From contig KE159605.1 of NCBI GenBank assembly GCA_000403295.2, positions 500,845 to 564,844 on the forward strand: DNA of 64,000 nucleotides, read 5' to 3'. The notes below the pieces were generated by a model. It was not told where the DNA came from. It saw nothing but the letters and a program-made list of their open reading frames with translations, and ran no database searches. The translations under genes were made by a program, and so were the position numbers. This document shows positions 9,289-16,675 of this stretch, in pieces (position 1 is the stretch's first letter; each line of letters begins with the position of its first letter). Source of the stretch: Lachnospiraceae bacterium M18-1. GTDB taxonomy: Bacteria > Bacillota > Clostridia > Lachnospirales > Lachnospiraceae.

Positions 9289-9918
9289 CTACACACCTGC
9301 GTTCTTATAATATTCTTCAAACATTCCATTAATCGCGCTGTGCGTATCATCGCAGATACCCGGAAGAGCCTTGCCCCAGGAAGCTGTTGCCTGCTCGAAA
9401 CCTTTTTCTACTGCATCCTGCATCTTTTTCATCTTAGCGGGATCATCTCCTGCAAGTGCCTTCGCCATATCGAAGATTCTCTGTGAAGTCTGCTTTACTC
9501 CCCAGTAACCGTCTTCAGAAATCGCCTGCTGAGCTTCCGCCTTCGTCTGAGCATCTACAGTAAAGTTACCGCTTGCGATCTGGCGCCAGAACGCGTCGCT
9601 GCCTGCAGTAAGACCTGTGATTCCCTGCTTGTTGAATGTCTGCATCATCATATTGGTGAAGCGTGACATCTGGTTGTCCAGATCTGACTTCAGGCTTTCT
9701 ACCAGAGCAGATCTCTCGGAAGCACTCATCTTACTCGTAACTCTTGTATCAGCGCTAAATTCTGCACGGTCTGTGTTCGGAGCTGCCGCACCAACTGCCG
9801 CTGCATCTGCTGATCCATCCTTCTTCTCTGCAGCAACCTTAGAAGCTGCCGCTACATTATTTGCATTAACATAAGCATAATTGTTCTGGATATTTTGATA
9901 ATTGTCACCGATTTTCAC
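9289..9918 (-). CDS. Conserved protein of unknown function, possible flagellar-regulon member
   Basis: 209 residues from GTG at 9918, chosen because AGGAGG ends 7 bases upstream; the longer frame to 9954 lacks a ribosome site. There is no signal peptide or membrane segment. The N-terminal 70 residues are Ala/Asn-rich and of low complexity (VKIGDNYQNIQNNYAYVNAN). A helical part follows (SALVESLKSDLDNQMSRFTNMMMQTFNKQ). The C-terminal domain is GYWGVKQTSQRIFDMAKALAG...MQDAVEKGFEQATASWG...GMFEEYY. I recall similar C-terminal domains in Firmicutes proteins with unreliable names such as hydrogenase-4 component G, but cannot verify it. The promoter upstream fits sigma-D/sigma-28, which suggests co-regulation with motility genes. 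No flagellar gene is in the window. Confidence 0.8.
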   Translation of the reverse strand: MKIGDNYQNIQNNYAYVNANNVAAASKVAAEKKDGSADAAAVGAAAPNTDRAEFSADTRVTSKMSASERSALVESLKSDLDNQMSRFTNMMMQTFNKQGITGLTAGSDAFWRQIASGNFTVDAQTKAEAQQAISEDGYWGVKQTSQRIFDMAKALAGDDPAKMKKMQDAVEKGFEQATASWGKALPGICDDTHSAINGMFEEYYKNAGV

Positions 9919-9973
9919 TTCATTTCCTCCTTTTCTTTTCATTAGGAAAACCAATTATTATCCTCTGTTAGTT

Positions 9974-10000
9974 ATATCGGCCCAATGCCTGAAAAGTTAA
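9974..10000 (-). promoter_or_regulatory. Candidate sigma-D (sigma-28) promoter
   Basis: On the minus strand: TTAA (10000-9997), 15-bp spacer, GCCGATAT (9981-9974). The Bacillus sigma-D consensus is TAAA-N15-GCCGATAT, so the -10 matches 8 of 8 and the -35 matches 3 of 4 at the exact spacing. It lies 56 bp upstream of the GTG at 9918. Confidence 0.6.
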
Positions 10001-10019
10001 GAAAAATATGGTATTTCGG

Positions 10020-12497
10020 CTAAATCCTTCCGTTTCCCCAGAAATGATTTAGTTTCTCTTTCAGATCACCTAATCTGCAGGTTTGTATACCACTCCATTC
10101 TCTTGGAAATGTGCCCTGATACTGCGCTCCCAAAAACCTCTCATCCAGCAGAAGGATCACTCCCCGGTCCTCCTCTGTACGGATCACGCGCCCGGCAGAC
10201 TGCAGGACCTTATTCATGCCCGGATACAGATAGGCATAGTCAAAGCCTGACAGCTTCCTGCTGTCAAAATAGGAACGAAGGATTTCCCGGTCGTTACAGA
10301 CCTGCGGCAGTCCCGTCCCTACGATCACGGCTCCGATCAGGCGGTCTCTCGTCAGATCGATCCCCTCTGAGAAAATTCCTCCCATCACACAGAAGCCTGC
10401 CAGAGAATCTTCTCTGTCCTCCTCAAAGGTTTCCAGAAAGATTTCTCTTGCCTCCTCCCCCATATACTGGGACTGCAGGGCACATTCAATCTGGTCTTCT
10501 TCTTTCAGTTCAATCTGGAAATATTCATATACATCCTCCATGAATCGGTATGACGGAAAAAAGATCATATAATTGCCCCTTTTGGCCCGGATCGTCTCCA
10601 GAATATACCGCGCGATCCTGCGGTACATTTCTTCCCCCCGCATGGTATATCTGGTGCTGACGTCAGTCCCGAGAAGGAGCAGCCTGTTTTCCGCCGGAAA
10701 GGTTGATTCTGCATAAACCGCATAATCATCATCTGCTGCACTCAGCAGCTTTTTATAATAATGGATGGGCAGCAGTGTGGCAGAAAAAAATACGGTGCTG
10801 TTCCCCTGTTCCAGATACTTCTGCAGGTTTGCCGCAGGATTGACGCAGAGCAGCTTAAGTTTAAACCTTCCCTTCCGTTCCAGTTCTGTATAAACCGTAT
10901 AATTTTCATCCAGAATATCATAAATATTCAAAAAATCCCGGACCTGAAAATAGAAATCCAGAACCTCCTCCCGCTTCTTAGGATCCTGGCATTCCTCCAG
11001 GTAACGCTCCAGTTCGCCGAATACATTCATCAATTTCAGAACAACATGGGATACACTCTCCACGACCTGATAACCTGCCTCCTCTTCCGCAGGCCGGCTG
11101 TTCTCATTCCGAATGCCGTCCTCCAGCGTTCTTCCGTCGTTTTTCCTGCCGCTGCGGGACGAGCGGACTTCGTCCATCAAGGTATAGTTTTCACATTCCC
11201 GCTTCATCTCCAGGAGCTGCCTGTTGCACTCCTCCAGCCGTTTTGCCAGCCTGGTATCCTCTGTTTTCACAAGGCGTCTGATCTTCAGGATATCTTCTTT
11301 ATAAATCTCGGCACTGTACATCTCCCGTCCCCGTTCCACCAGGTTGTGCGCCTCATCGATCAAAAACAGATAACCGCCCTTGTTTCCCTCGGAGAAAAAT
11401 CGTTTCAAATGTGCATTCGGGTCAAATACATAATTATAATCACAGATCACCGCATCTACCCAGAGCGATACATCCAATGCCATCTCAAAAGGGCAGACCT
11501 GGAATTTCTCCGCCTGGGCTTCCAGTACGCTGCGTGTCATCTCACAGGCGCTAGTGATCAGATCGAATACTGCGTCATTAACCCGGTCATAATGCCCCTT
11601 TGCATAAGGACATGCATCCGGGTTGCACTCTGTTTCCCCGCAAAAGCAGATTTTCTCCTTGGCAGTCAAGGTAATGCTCTTAAACAGCAGCCCCTGGCTG
11701 CGAAGTGTCTGAAATGCCTGCTCCGCAACAGTTCTGGTGATGGTCTTTGCCGTCAGATAAAAAAGCTTCTCTCCCAGGTCCTCTCCCATAGCCCGCACCG
11801 TGGGAAATACAACCGCCATAGTCTTTCCCACCCCGGTAGGCGCCTGGATAAACAGCTTTTTCCGGCGCAGGATCGTGCGGTAAACAGAGGCCGCCAGGTC
11901 CCTCTGACCCGCGCGGTAGGAAAATGGAAATTCTGTTTTGCGGATAGATGCATTCCTTTCCTCTTTCCATGCGATCTGGAATCCAGCCCATTTCTCATAA
12001 GCATGCACCAAATCCTGAAACCAGTGTTCCAGCTCTTCCAGCTGATATTGCTGGCGGAACCGCTTGATCTCTTCGGTTTCCAGATTGCAGTAAGTCATCT
12101 GTACACTGATCTCTTCCAGCCCGTTCTGTGAGGCATATATATAAGCGTAGCACTTGGCCTGTGCCAAATGGACTCCCACAGGCTCCCGTACCAGCTCCAA
12201 ATCCCGCATAACTCCCTTGATCTCATCGATCACTGTCTGTCCCTCTTCCTCCATGATTCCGTCCGCACGCCCCTCCACCTGGAGCGTAAAGCCATCGCAT
12301 GGACACTGCACCTTCAGCAAAATCTCCGCACGATAAGCGGAACCCATCCGCTTCTGAATCTTGCGGTGGATCCTGGTTCCCTGCTGCATAGCGTCACGGT
12401 CCATGCTGCCAGCCATTCGATTGTCAATGTCCCCTTCCCGCAGAATAAACTCTACCAGATTTCGGACTGAGATCTTCACTGTCTGTTCCGTTTTCAT
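10020..12497 (-). CDS. PD-(D/E)XK nuclease-DinG/XPD-type superfamily 2 helicase fusion
   Basis: 825 residues from ATG 12497, preceded by GGATGGAAG; an upstream extension to 12629 would overlap the next gene. The N-terminal domain carries a PD-(D/E)XK-like nuclease signature (GRADGI at about 75, then DEIKG at about 90). The helicase core has Walker A APTGVGKT (about 218), a Cys cluster CFC...C...C (about 285-300) expected to hold a 4Fe-4S cluster, DEAH (about 381), and C-terminal motifs such as GGIFSEGIDL and QSAGRVIRTEEDRG. This fits a Rad3/XPD/DinG-like 5'-3' DNA helicase with an attached nuclease or nuclease-derived module, acting in DNA repair or resolution of abnormal structures. An insertion near residues 437-451 shares DNA sequence with 8571-8614. 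Confidence 0.9.
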   Translation of the reverse strand: MKTEQTVKISVRNLVEFILREGDIDNRMAGSMDRDAMQQGTRIHRKIQKRMGSAYRAEILLKVQCPCDGFTLQVEGRADGIMEEEGQTVIDEIKGVMRDLELVREPVGVHLAQAKCYAYIYASQNGLEEISVQMTYCNLETEEIKRFRQQYQLEELEHWFQDLVHAYEKWAGFQIAWKEERNASIRKTEFPFSYRAGQRDLAASVYRTILRRKKLFIQAPTGVGKTMAVVFPTVRAMGEDLGEKLFYLTAKTITRTVAEQAFQTLRSQGLLFKSITLTAKEKICFCGETECNPDACPYAKGHYDRVNDAVFDLITSACEMTRSVLEAQAEKFQVCPFEMALDVSLWVDAVICDYNYVFDPNAHLKRFFSEGNKGGYLFLIDEAHNLVERGREMYSAEIYKEDILKIRRLVKTEDTRLAKRLEECNRQLLEMKRECENYTLMDEVRSSRSGRKNDGRTLEDGIRNENSRPAEEEAGYQVVESVSHVVLKLMNVFGELERYLEECQDPKKREEVLDFYFQVRDFLNIYDILDENYTVYTELERKGRFKLKLLCVNPAANLQKYLEQGNSTVFFSATLLPIHYYKKLLSAADDDYAVYAESTFPAENRLLLLGTDVSTRYTMRGEEMYRRIARYILETIRAKRGNYMIFFPSYRFMEDVYEYFQIELKEEDQIECALQSQYMGEEAREIFLETFEEDREDSLAGFCVMGGIFSEGIDLTRDRLIGAVIVGTGLPQVCNDREILRSYFDSRKLSGFDYAYLYPGMNKVLQSAGRVIRTEEDRGVILLLDERFLGAQYQGTFPREWSGIQTCRLGDLKEKLNHFWGNGRI
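11143..11186 (-). repeat. In-frame copy of the 44-bp segment within the helicase gene
   Basis: It encodes YTLMDEVRSSRSGRK inside a variable, hydrophilic stretch between helicase motifs. About 35 of 44 bases match the intergenic copy at 8571-8614, whose same-frame translation would be YTLSDEVRPPCSGMN. Two copies only were noticed. Confidence 0.5.
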
Positions 12498-12534
12498 TCT
12501 TCCATCCCATATTATAATAAACTTTGGCGAAAAT

Positions 12535-12903
12535 TTATCTGATGGATGTTCCAATGTGTTTATCCAATCTCCATTGCGGAGCATTCCCATCATCAGCCCA
12601 ATACTCGTCCATTGACACAATTTTGTCATTTGCGGTTTTAATAAATGATGTCACATGGAAAGAAGCGCTCCTGTCTTTGGGATAGACAGACGCAGCTGTA
12701 ATGATCAGATCGCTCATAACTTCTACTCTTTCAACAATTCCATCCCACTCTCCTGGATACGCACAGTTCGCAGCAATAAATTCATCTACACTAAAATGTT
12801 CGTTTGTACAGTGCCAGTTTATATACGCCTCTTGATGAAAATATTTTCTGATCTCTTTCTCATCCTGAGCAAGAACCGCGTTCCAAAAGTTTTGTACATC
12901 CAT
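12535..12903 (-). CDS. NTF2/SnoaL-like protein
   Basis: 122 residues from the ATG at 12903, which has AGGAG 7 bases upstream; the longer frame to 12966 is not supported. The pattern NFWNAVLAQDEKEIRKYF...INWHCTNE...VDEFIAANCAYPGEWDG...SFIKTANDKIVSMDEYWADDG is that of the NTF2-like cone-fold families often called nuclear transport factor 2 family. Such proteins bind small ligands or act as small enzymes; nothing here fixes which. It ends 37 bp before the helicase start, so the two may be co-transcribed from the promoter at 12949-12977. Confidence 0.82.
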   Translation of the reverse strand: MDVQNFWNAVLAQDEKEIRKYFHQEAYINWHCTNEHFSVDEFIAANCAYPGEWDGIVERVEVMSDLIITAASVYPKDRSASFHVTSFIKTANDKIVSMDEYWADDGNAPQWRLDKHIGTSIR

Positions 12904-12948
12904 TTCACATCTCCTGTCAAAAAAAGATTTACCGCTCTGTTTTCTTCT

Positions 12949-12977
12949 ATTGTAACACAATTCCAAGTGCGTGGAAA
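12949..12977 (-). promoter_or_regulatory. Probable promoter of the NTF2-like gene
   Basis: On the minus strand: TTTCCA (12977-12972), 17-bp spacer, TACAAT (12954-12949). It lies 46 bp upstream of the ATG at 12903. Confidence 0.5.
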
Positions 12978-13019
12978 TATCTTCTTTTCCAGACTGATTT
13001 CCGACTGCATGGAGAGTTA

Positions 13020-13166
13020 GTTACAGGTCACACCTTGACCAGGCGTGCCCTGTAACTCAGGCCGCCATTTAAAATTGCCTTCGGCAATGGGCGGCCTGAA
13101 TACCAGCTTTTATGTGCATCCTCCCGACCAATCAGCGTGGTGATTGGTCGGGGTGTGACATGTAAC
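13020..13166. mobile_element. MITE-like palindromic element, subfamily B, with 8-bp target duplication
   Basis: 147 bp. The ends are GTTACAGGTCACACC (13020-13034) and the inverse GGTGTGACATGTAAC (13152-13166), 14 of 15 matching as inverted repeats. The flanks are identical 8-mers GAGAGTTA (13012-13019 and 13167-13174). Inside are a stem TCAGGCCGCC / GGCGGCCTGA capped by ATTGCCTTCGGCAAT, and a 12-bp perfect hairpin CCCGACCAATCA / TGATTGGTCGGG (13123-13152). No coding capacity. It lies downstream of the histidine kinase gene, past its terminator. Confidence 0.85.
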
Positions 13167-13220
13167 GAGAGTTACTCATAATTCCCCTATTTATTCTAAA
13201 ATAATCAGAGCACTATATGC

Positions 13221-13255
13221 AAAAAAATGGAACAGAAAGAGTTCATTTCTGTTCC
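13221..13255 (-). terminator. Terminator of the regulator-kinase operon
   Basis: On the minus strand GGAACAGAAA pairs with TTTCTGTTCC (13229-13238 / 13246-13255) across a 7-nt loop, followed by ATTTTTTTGC. It lies 28 bp past the kinase stop codon. Confidence 0.85.
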
Positions 13256-13283
13256 GCAGCATTTTTTATCCTGACCTGATCTA

Positions 13284-14135
13284 TCATATAACGACTGTAA
13301 TATGGATATAATTTTTTTCTTCGATCATTTCCTGGGCAACAGTAATCTCTCCGTCTGCTTTTTGGATCAGAGACTTGACCCGTGCAAGTCCGACTCCACG
13401 TCTGCCGGTTTTTGAATCCTTTGTCGTATACCCGTTTTCAAAAAACCTCTCCAACTCTTCAAAAGAAATCCTCCGGTATTCGTTCAGAATCTCAAATACC
13501 ATCTTGTCCTCACGGGAATCCAGGAAGATCCTGACACGGCCGCCTGTTTCCGAAACGGCCTCATAGGCATTATCCACCAGTACCCCTACGATCTCGATCA
13601 GGTTGTGTTCCGATGTCCTGGATAAAATCTGCCAGTTGCGCACCTCTACATCCGTATCTGCATTTTCCGGTGAACTGACGATCTTACTGTACAAGAAGCC
13701 CGCAAGCACCTTGTCGCTGATCCGCAGAAGCGGCAGGAACTTACTGGCACTGTCACGGCGAATCTCCAGGATGTACTGTGACTGCTTTTCCACCAGTTCT
13801 TCATAGTTGTCTACCGTCAGATGCATATTCAGGATCGCATTGATATGATTGTCAAATTCATGTTGTCTGGCCCGTATCTCCTTTACCAGCTCTTCCAAAG
13901 GCTGGATATAGAGCCGGTACATCTTTAGTTCCTTTTCCTGATTCCGGATCAGATCACTGCTCATCTTCCAATCCGCAGCACCCCATATGATTCCCGTCAT
14001 GACCAGGATAAATACAATGATCATTTTCACATTCAGAGTGCCGCTGAACATCAGGTCTGTCACCAGATACAGGCCGATCACGAGCGATATGGTGCATAAG
14101 ATTCTGTAAAGGAGCTTAATTCTGCTTTTCTCCAT
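13284..14135 (-). CDS. GHKL-type sensor histidine kinase (AgrC/NatK-like), short sensor
   Basis: 283 residues. Two hydrophobic segments (about 9-30 and 36-52) precede a cytoplasmic helix and the phospho-acceptor region RQHEFDNHINAILNMH (about 90-105). The ATPase domain has the N box VLVDNAYEAV (about 187) and the G box GRRGVGLARVKSLIQ (about 240), the GHKL layout of kinases that pair with LytTR regulators. AgrC-type peptide sensors have five to seven membrane helices; this one has only two, so the signal is probably sensed in or near the membrane. It overlaps the regulator gene by 20 bp, so the two are translationally coupled. No agrB or agrD gene is visible. Confidence 0.9.
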   Translation of the reverse strand: MEKSRIKLLYRILCTISLVIGLYLVTDLMFSGTLNVKMIIVFILVMTGIIWGAADWKMSSDLIRNQEKELKMYRLYIQPLEELVKEIRARQHEFDNHINAILNMHLTVDNYEELVEKQSQYILEIRRDSASKFLPLLRISDKVLAGFLYSKIVSSPENADTDVEVRNWQILSRTSEHNLIEIVGVLVDNAYEAVSETGGRVRIFLDSREDKMVFEILNEYRRISFEELERFFENGYTTKDSKTGRRGVGLARVKSLIQKADGEITVAQEMIEEKNYIHITVVI

Positions 14136-14850
14136 ATAAAATCCTCCTGACTTCCGGCTTAAAGGTGACTCCGATATCGATCCATTCCGAAGAGCCCTCC
14201 ACCTGGATCACCTGATTGACCAGGTCATAGTACCTTACAGCATTGCGGTTTACGACAAATGTCCTGTGGCACTGGAAAAACATCCCCTCCGGCAGCTTCT
14301 CCAACAGCTTATGGATGGAAAGATATGGCACTTCAATCTGTTCGTTCTTAAGCTGCAGGCAGACCCCTCTCGGAATAGCCCGGCAGAACATGATCTCATC
14401 GCAGAAGATCTTATAGTTGATGCCGTTTCTCTTCACCATGATCGAAGGCCGTGTTCCCGTATGAAGATGGAACAGCACCTTCCTGACGATCTCTTCCACT
14501 TCCGACTGGATATAGGGCTTCACCACATATTGGTAGCAGTGCAGCCTTCGATATGCCTCCATCTCCAGTCCCGCTACGGAGGTGATCATGACCAGGGGCG
14601 TAAATTCATACTTCCGAATGCTTCGGATTTCTTCCGCAAACTGGATTCCGGATGTATCCCCCTCTTTCCCAGGCTCCAAATTTATATCTAAAAAGAATAA
14701 GTCAAAAGAAACGGTGCTGCGAAGCAGCAGCCTGGCTTTCGCCAGGTCTGCCGCCGCATCCACCGTGATCTCCGCGGATATATTTTTCAGCATTTTTACC
14801 AATGCCGTCCGGCTTGTGTTTTCATCTTCCAGTATCAGTATTCTCGCCAT
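14116..14850 (-). CDS. LytTR-family response regulator
   Basis: 244 residues from the ATG at 14850 (GGAG 11 bases upstream). The receiver domain (about 1-120) has ILILEDENTSR, the phospho-acceptor Asp in LFFLDINLEPG (about 56), and the Thr/Ser and Lys switch positions in LVMITS and YVVKPY. The C-terminal LytTR DNA-binding domain (about 140-240) includes the typical segment FFQCHRTFVVNRNAV. It is expected to be phosphorylated by the kinase encoded just downstream and to bind paired direct repeats in target promoters. It sits 59 bp after the SPFH gene with no terminator between, so it may be read from the nfeD-SPFH transcript. Confidence 0.93.
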   Translation of the reverse strand: MARILILEDENTSRTALVKMLKNISAEITVDAAADLAKARLLLRSTVSFDLFFLDINLEPGKEGDTSGIQFAEEIRSIRKYEFTPLVMITSVAGLEMEAYRRLHCYQYVVKPYIQSEVEEIVRKVLFHLHTGTRPSIMVKRNGINYKIFCDEIMFCRAIPRGVCLQLKNEQIEVPYLSIHKLLEKLPEGMFFQCHRTFVVNRNAVRYYDLVNQVIQVEGSSEWIDIGVTFKPEVRRILYGEKQN

Positions 14851-14909
14851 ACTTCCTGTTACTCCGGTTTTGCATGGATAGTGCAGCAAATGCTATCCTG
14901 TTTGAACAG

Positions 14910-15845
14910 TTACATATCATCTTTATGTGCAACTTCCGCGATCGTTTTGGTCAGCCCTGCGATTCCCTGCAGTTCGGACGGGATAATGATCTTCGTAGCC
15001 TGGCCGTCTGCCGCTTTCACAAATGCCTCCAGGCTCTTCAGCGTCAGCACTGCCTGATCCGCACCTGCCGCCTTTACAAACTCGATACCTTCAGCAGTCG
15101 CTTTCTGGACCGTACGAATAGCTTCCGCCTGGCCTTCTGCCTCTCTGATCCGCTTCTGCTTTTCCGCTTCCGCCTTCAGGATTGCAGCCTCTTTGGATGC
15201 TTCTGCTTCCAGGATCACAGATTCCTTCTCACCTTCCGCTACAAGGATCGTGGACTTCTTCTCACCTTCTGCACGGAGGATGGCTTCTCTTCGTTCACGC
15301 TCTGCCTTCATCTGCTTTTCCATGGCATCCTGGATGGCCTTCGGAGGCATGATGTTCTTCAGCTCTACACGATTGACCTTGATTCCCCATTCATCTGTGG
15401 CAATATCCAGGATCGTCCGCATCTTTGTATTGATAGTCTCTCTGGACGTCAATGTCTCATCCAGTTCCAGATCACCGATGATATTACGAAGGGTCGTTGC
15501 CGTCAGGTTCTCGATTGCCGCAATCGGACTCTCTACACCGTATGCATACTTCTTCGGATCTGTAATCTGAAAAAATACCACCGTATCAATCTGCATGGTC
15601 ACGTTATCCTTTGTGATCACGGCCTGCGGGTCAAAGTCTACAACCTGTTCCTTCAAAGAAACCTTTTTTGCCACCTTATCCAGAATCGGCATCTTAAAAT
15701 GCAGCCCTACGCTCCAGGTCTCCTTGTATCCGCCCAGGCGTTCCAGAATATATGCATGTGCCTGGGGCACGATCTTGATGTTGGAAATGATGATAAAAAG
15801 TAAGATAACTAAAATGACGATAGTAACAACTATTCCGAGATTCAT
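14910..15845 (-). CDS. SPFH/Band 7 membrane-microdomain protein (stomatin/QmcA-like)
   Basis: 311 residues. One N-terminal membrane helix (about 5-25) is followed by the SPFH domain: VPQAHAYILERLGGYKETWSVGLHFKMPILDKV, then DPQAVITKDNVTMQIDTVVFFQITDPKKYAYGV. A long coiled coil rich in EAE/KAE repeats (about 170-250) follows, as in stomatins. Such proteins oligomerise on the inner membrane face and organise protein quality control or signalling. The stop and start are only 3 bp from the NfeD gene upstream, a pairing widely conserved in bacteria. GGAGGAATAGAGT precedes the ATG. Confidence 0.94.
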   Translation of the reverse strand: MNLGIVVTIVILVILLFIIISNIKIVPQAHAYILERLGGYKETWSVGLHFKMPILDKVAKKVSLKEQVVDFDPQAVITKDNVTMQIDTVVFFQITDPKKYAYGVESPIAAIENLTATTLRNIIGDLELDETLTSRETINTKMRTILDIATDEWGIKVNRVELKNIMPPKAIQDAMEKQMKAERERREAILRAEGEKKSTILVAEGEKESVILEAEASKEAAILKAEAEKQKRIREAEGQAEAIRTVQKATAEGIEFVKAAGADQAVLTLKSLEAFVKAADGQATKIIIPSELQGIAGLTKTIAEVAHKDDM

Positions 15846-15848
15846 ACT

Positions 15849-16292
15849 CTATTCCTCCTCATATCTTTTTACAATAAGCTTTACCCCTGAGATGTTGACG
15901 ACCTTTGCCAGATCCCCCGGATTCAAAATCACCCCATCATCCTCTGTCCGTGCCGTCCATTCCAGTCCATTCACAACTGCGGTTCCCATCTCCTGCCGGT
16001 TGTTGACCGTCTCTGTTATTCTAACCACTTTTCCGATAATTCCCTCATAATTTGTTTTTTCATGATGGGAATTTATGTATTTTACCGCAAATGGGCGGGT
16101 AAAAAACAGCAGTAAGAATGATACAGCCAGAAAAGCACCTGTCTGCCACCAGATATTCAGTCCCGCTATGGTAAAAAGCAATGCGGCCACTGCGCCTCCG
16201 GCCAGCCAGATTGATGTCAGCCCAACCGTTGCGATCTCAACGGCAAGAAACACGATCAGCAATCCAAGCCAAATAAAAACCTCTCTCTCCAT
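15849..16292 (-). CDS. NfeD-like membrane protein, short form
   Basis: 147 residues. Three to four hydrophobic segments fill residues 5-75 (WLGLLIVFLAVEIATVGLTSIWLAGGAVAALLF). The C-terminal OB-fold NfeD domain (about 85-145) contains GIIGKVVRITETVNN, MGTAVVNGLEW and GDLAKVVNISGVKLIV. The serine protease domain of the long NfeD form is absent, so this is the short NfeD type that partners a stomatin/SPFH protein. It is the first gene of the nfeD-SPFH-regulator-kinase unit. AAGGAGGTCAC precedes the ATG. Upstream a small hairpin GTAATGGA / TCCATTAC lies in the leader at about 16333-16353. Confidence 0.92.
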   Translation of the reverse strand: MEREVFIWLGLLIVFLAVEIATVGLTSIWLAGGAVAALLFTIAGLNIWWQTGAFLAVSFLLLFFTRPFAVKYINSHHEKTNYEGIIGKVVRITETVNNRQEMGTAVVNGLEWTARTEDDGVILNPGDLAKVVNISGVKLIVKRYEEE

Positions 16293-16436
16293 GTGACCTC
16301 CTTCTTTCTTTTAAATTTCATCTGGTGTACTGTAATGGAGGGGATCCATTACTTCCTGATGTTGATTCTATCTTAAACCGCTTACTCAGATTACACAATA
16401 CCTTTTGCGTGAATGCAGTGTTTTCGTGTCTCAATG

Positions 16437-16633
16437 GTTACAGTTCACACGGCATCGTGCACCCTGCTGCACGGCGTCCGGCCAGTAAAGTAACATTTGC
16501 CATAATATCCAGCCCGTCTACACTCCGTTCCGGTCCGTCCTAAACAAGCGTCGCTGGCGCTTAGGACCGCCGAAGGCGACTTAAAATGGGCTGGATACGG
16601 TTACTGGAGCACCCAAAGGGTGTGAACAGTAAC
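16437..16633. mobile_element. MITE-like palindromic element, subfamily A, long copy, with 8-bp target duplication
   Basis: 197 bp. The ends are GTTACAGTTCACAC (16437-16450) and GTGTGAACAGTAAC (16620-16633), 13 of 14 as inverted repeats. The flanks are identical 8-mers TCTCAATG (16429-16436 and 16634-16641). The inside is a nested hairpin: CCAGTAA / TTACTGG, then ATATCCAGCCC / GGGCTGGATAC. Compared with the 50948 copy it has two extra modules: a side hairpin GTGCACCCTGCTGCAC in the left arm and about 50 bp with a GTCCTAA...TTAGGAC hairpin near the apex. It lies 42 bp past the stop codon of the repair gene at 16676. Confidence 0.9.
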
Positions 16634-16675
16634 TCTCAATGAAGAACAGGTCCGCCTGTAATCTTTCATGCAGCC

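Noticed and set aside
10761..12131. A 456-codon plus-strand frame opposite the helicase gene
   Set aside because: Antisense shadow; composition mirrors the helicase codon bias.
13284..14850. An agr-type quorum-sensing system
   Set aside because: The kinase and regulator fit the families, but there is no AgrB protease and no AgrD-like peptide gene, and the kinase lacks the multi-helix sensor.
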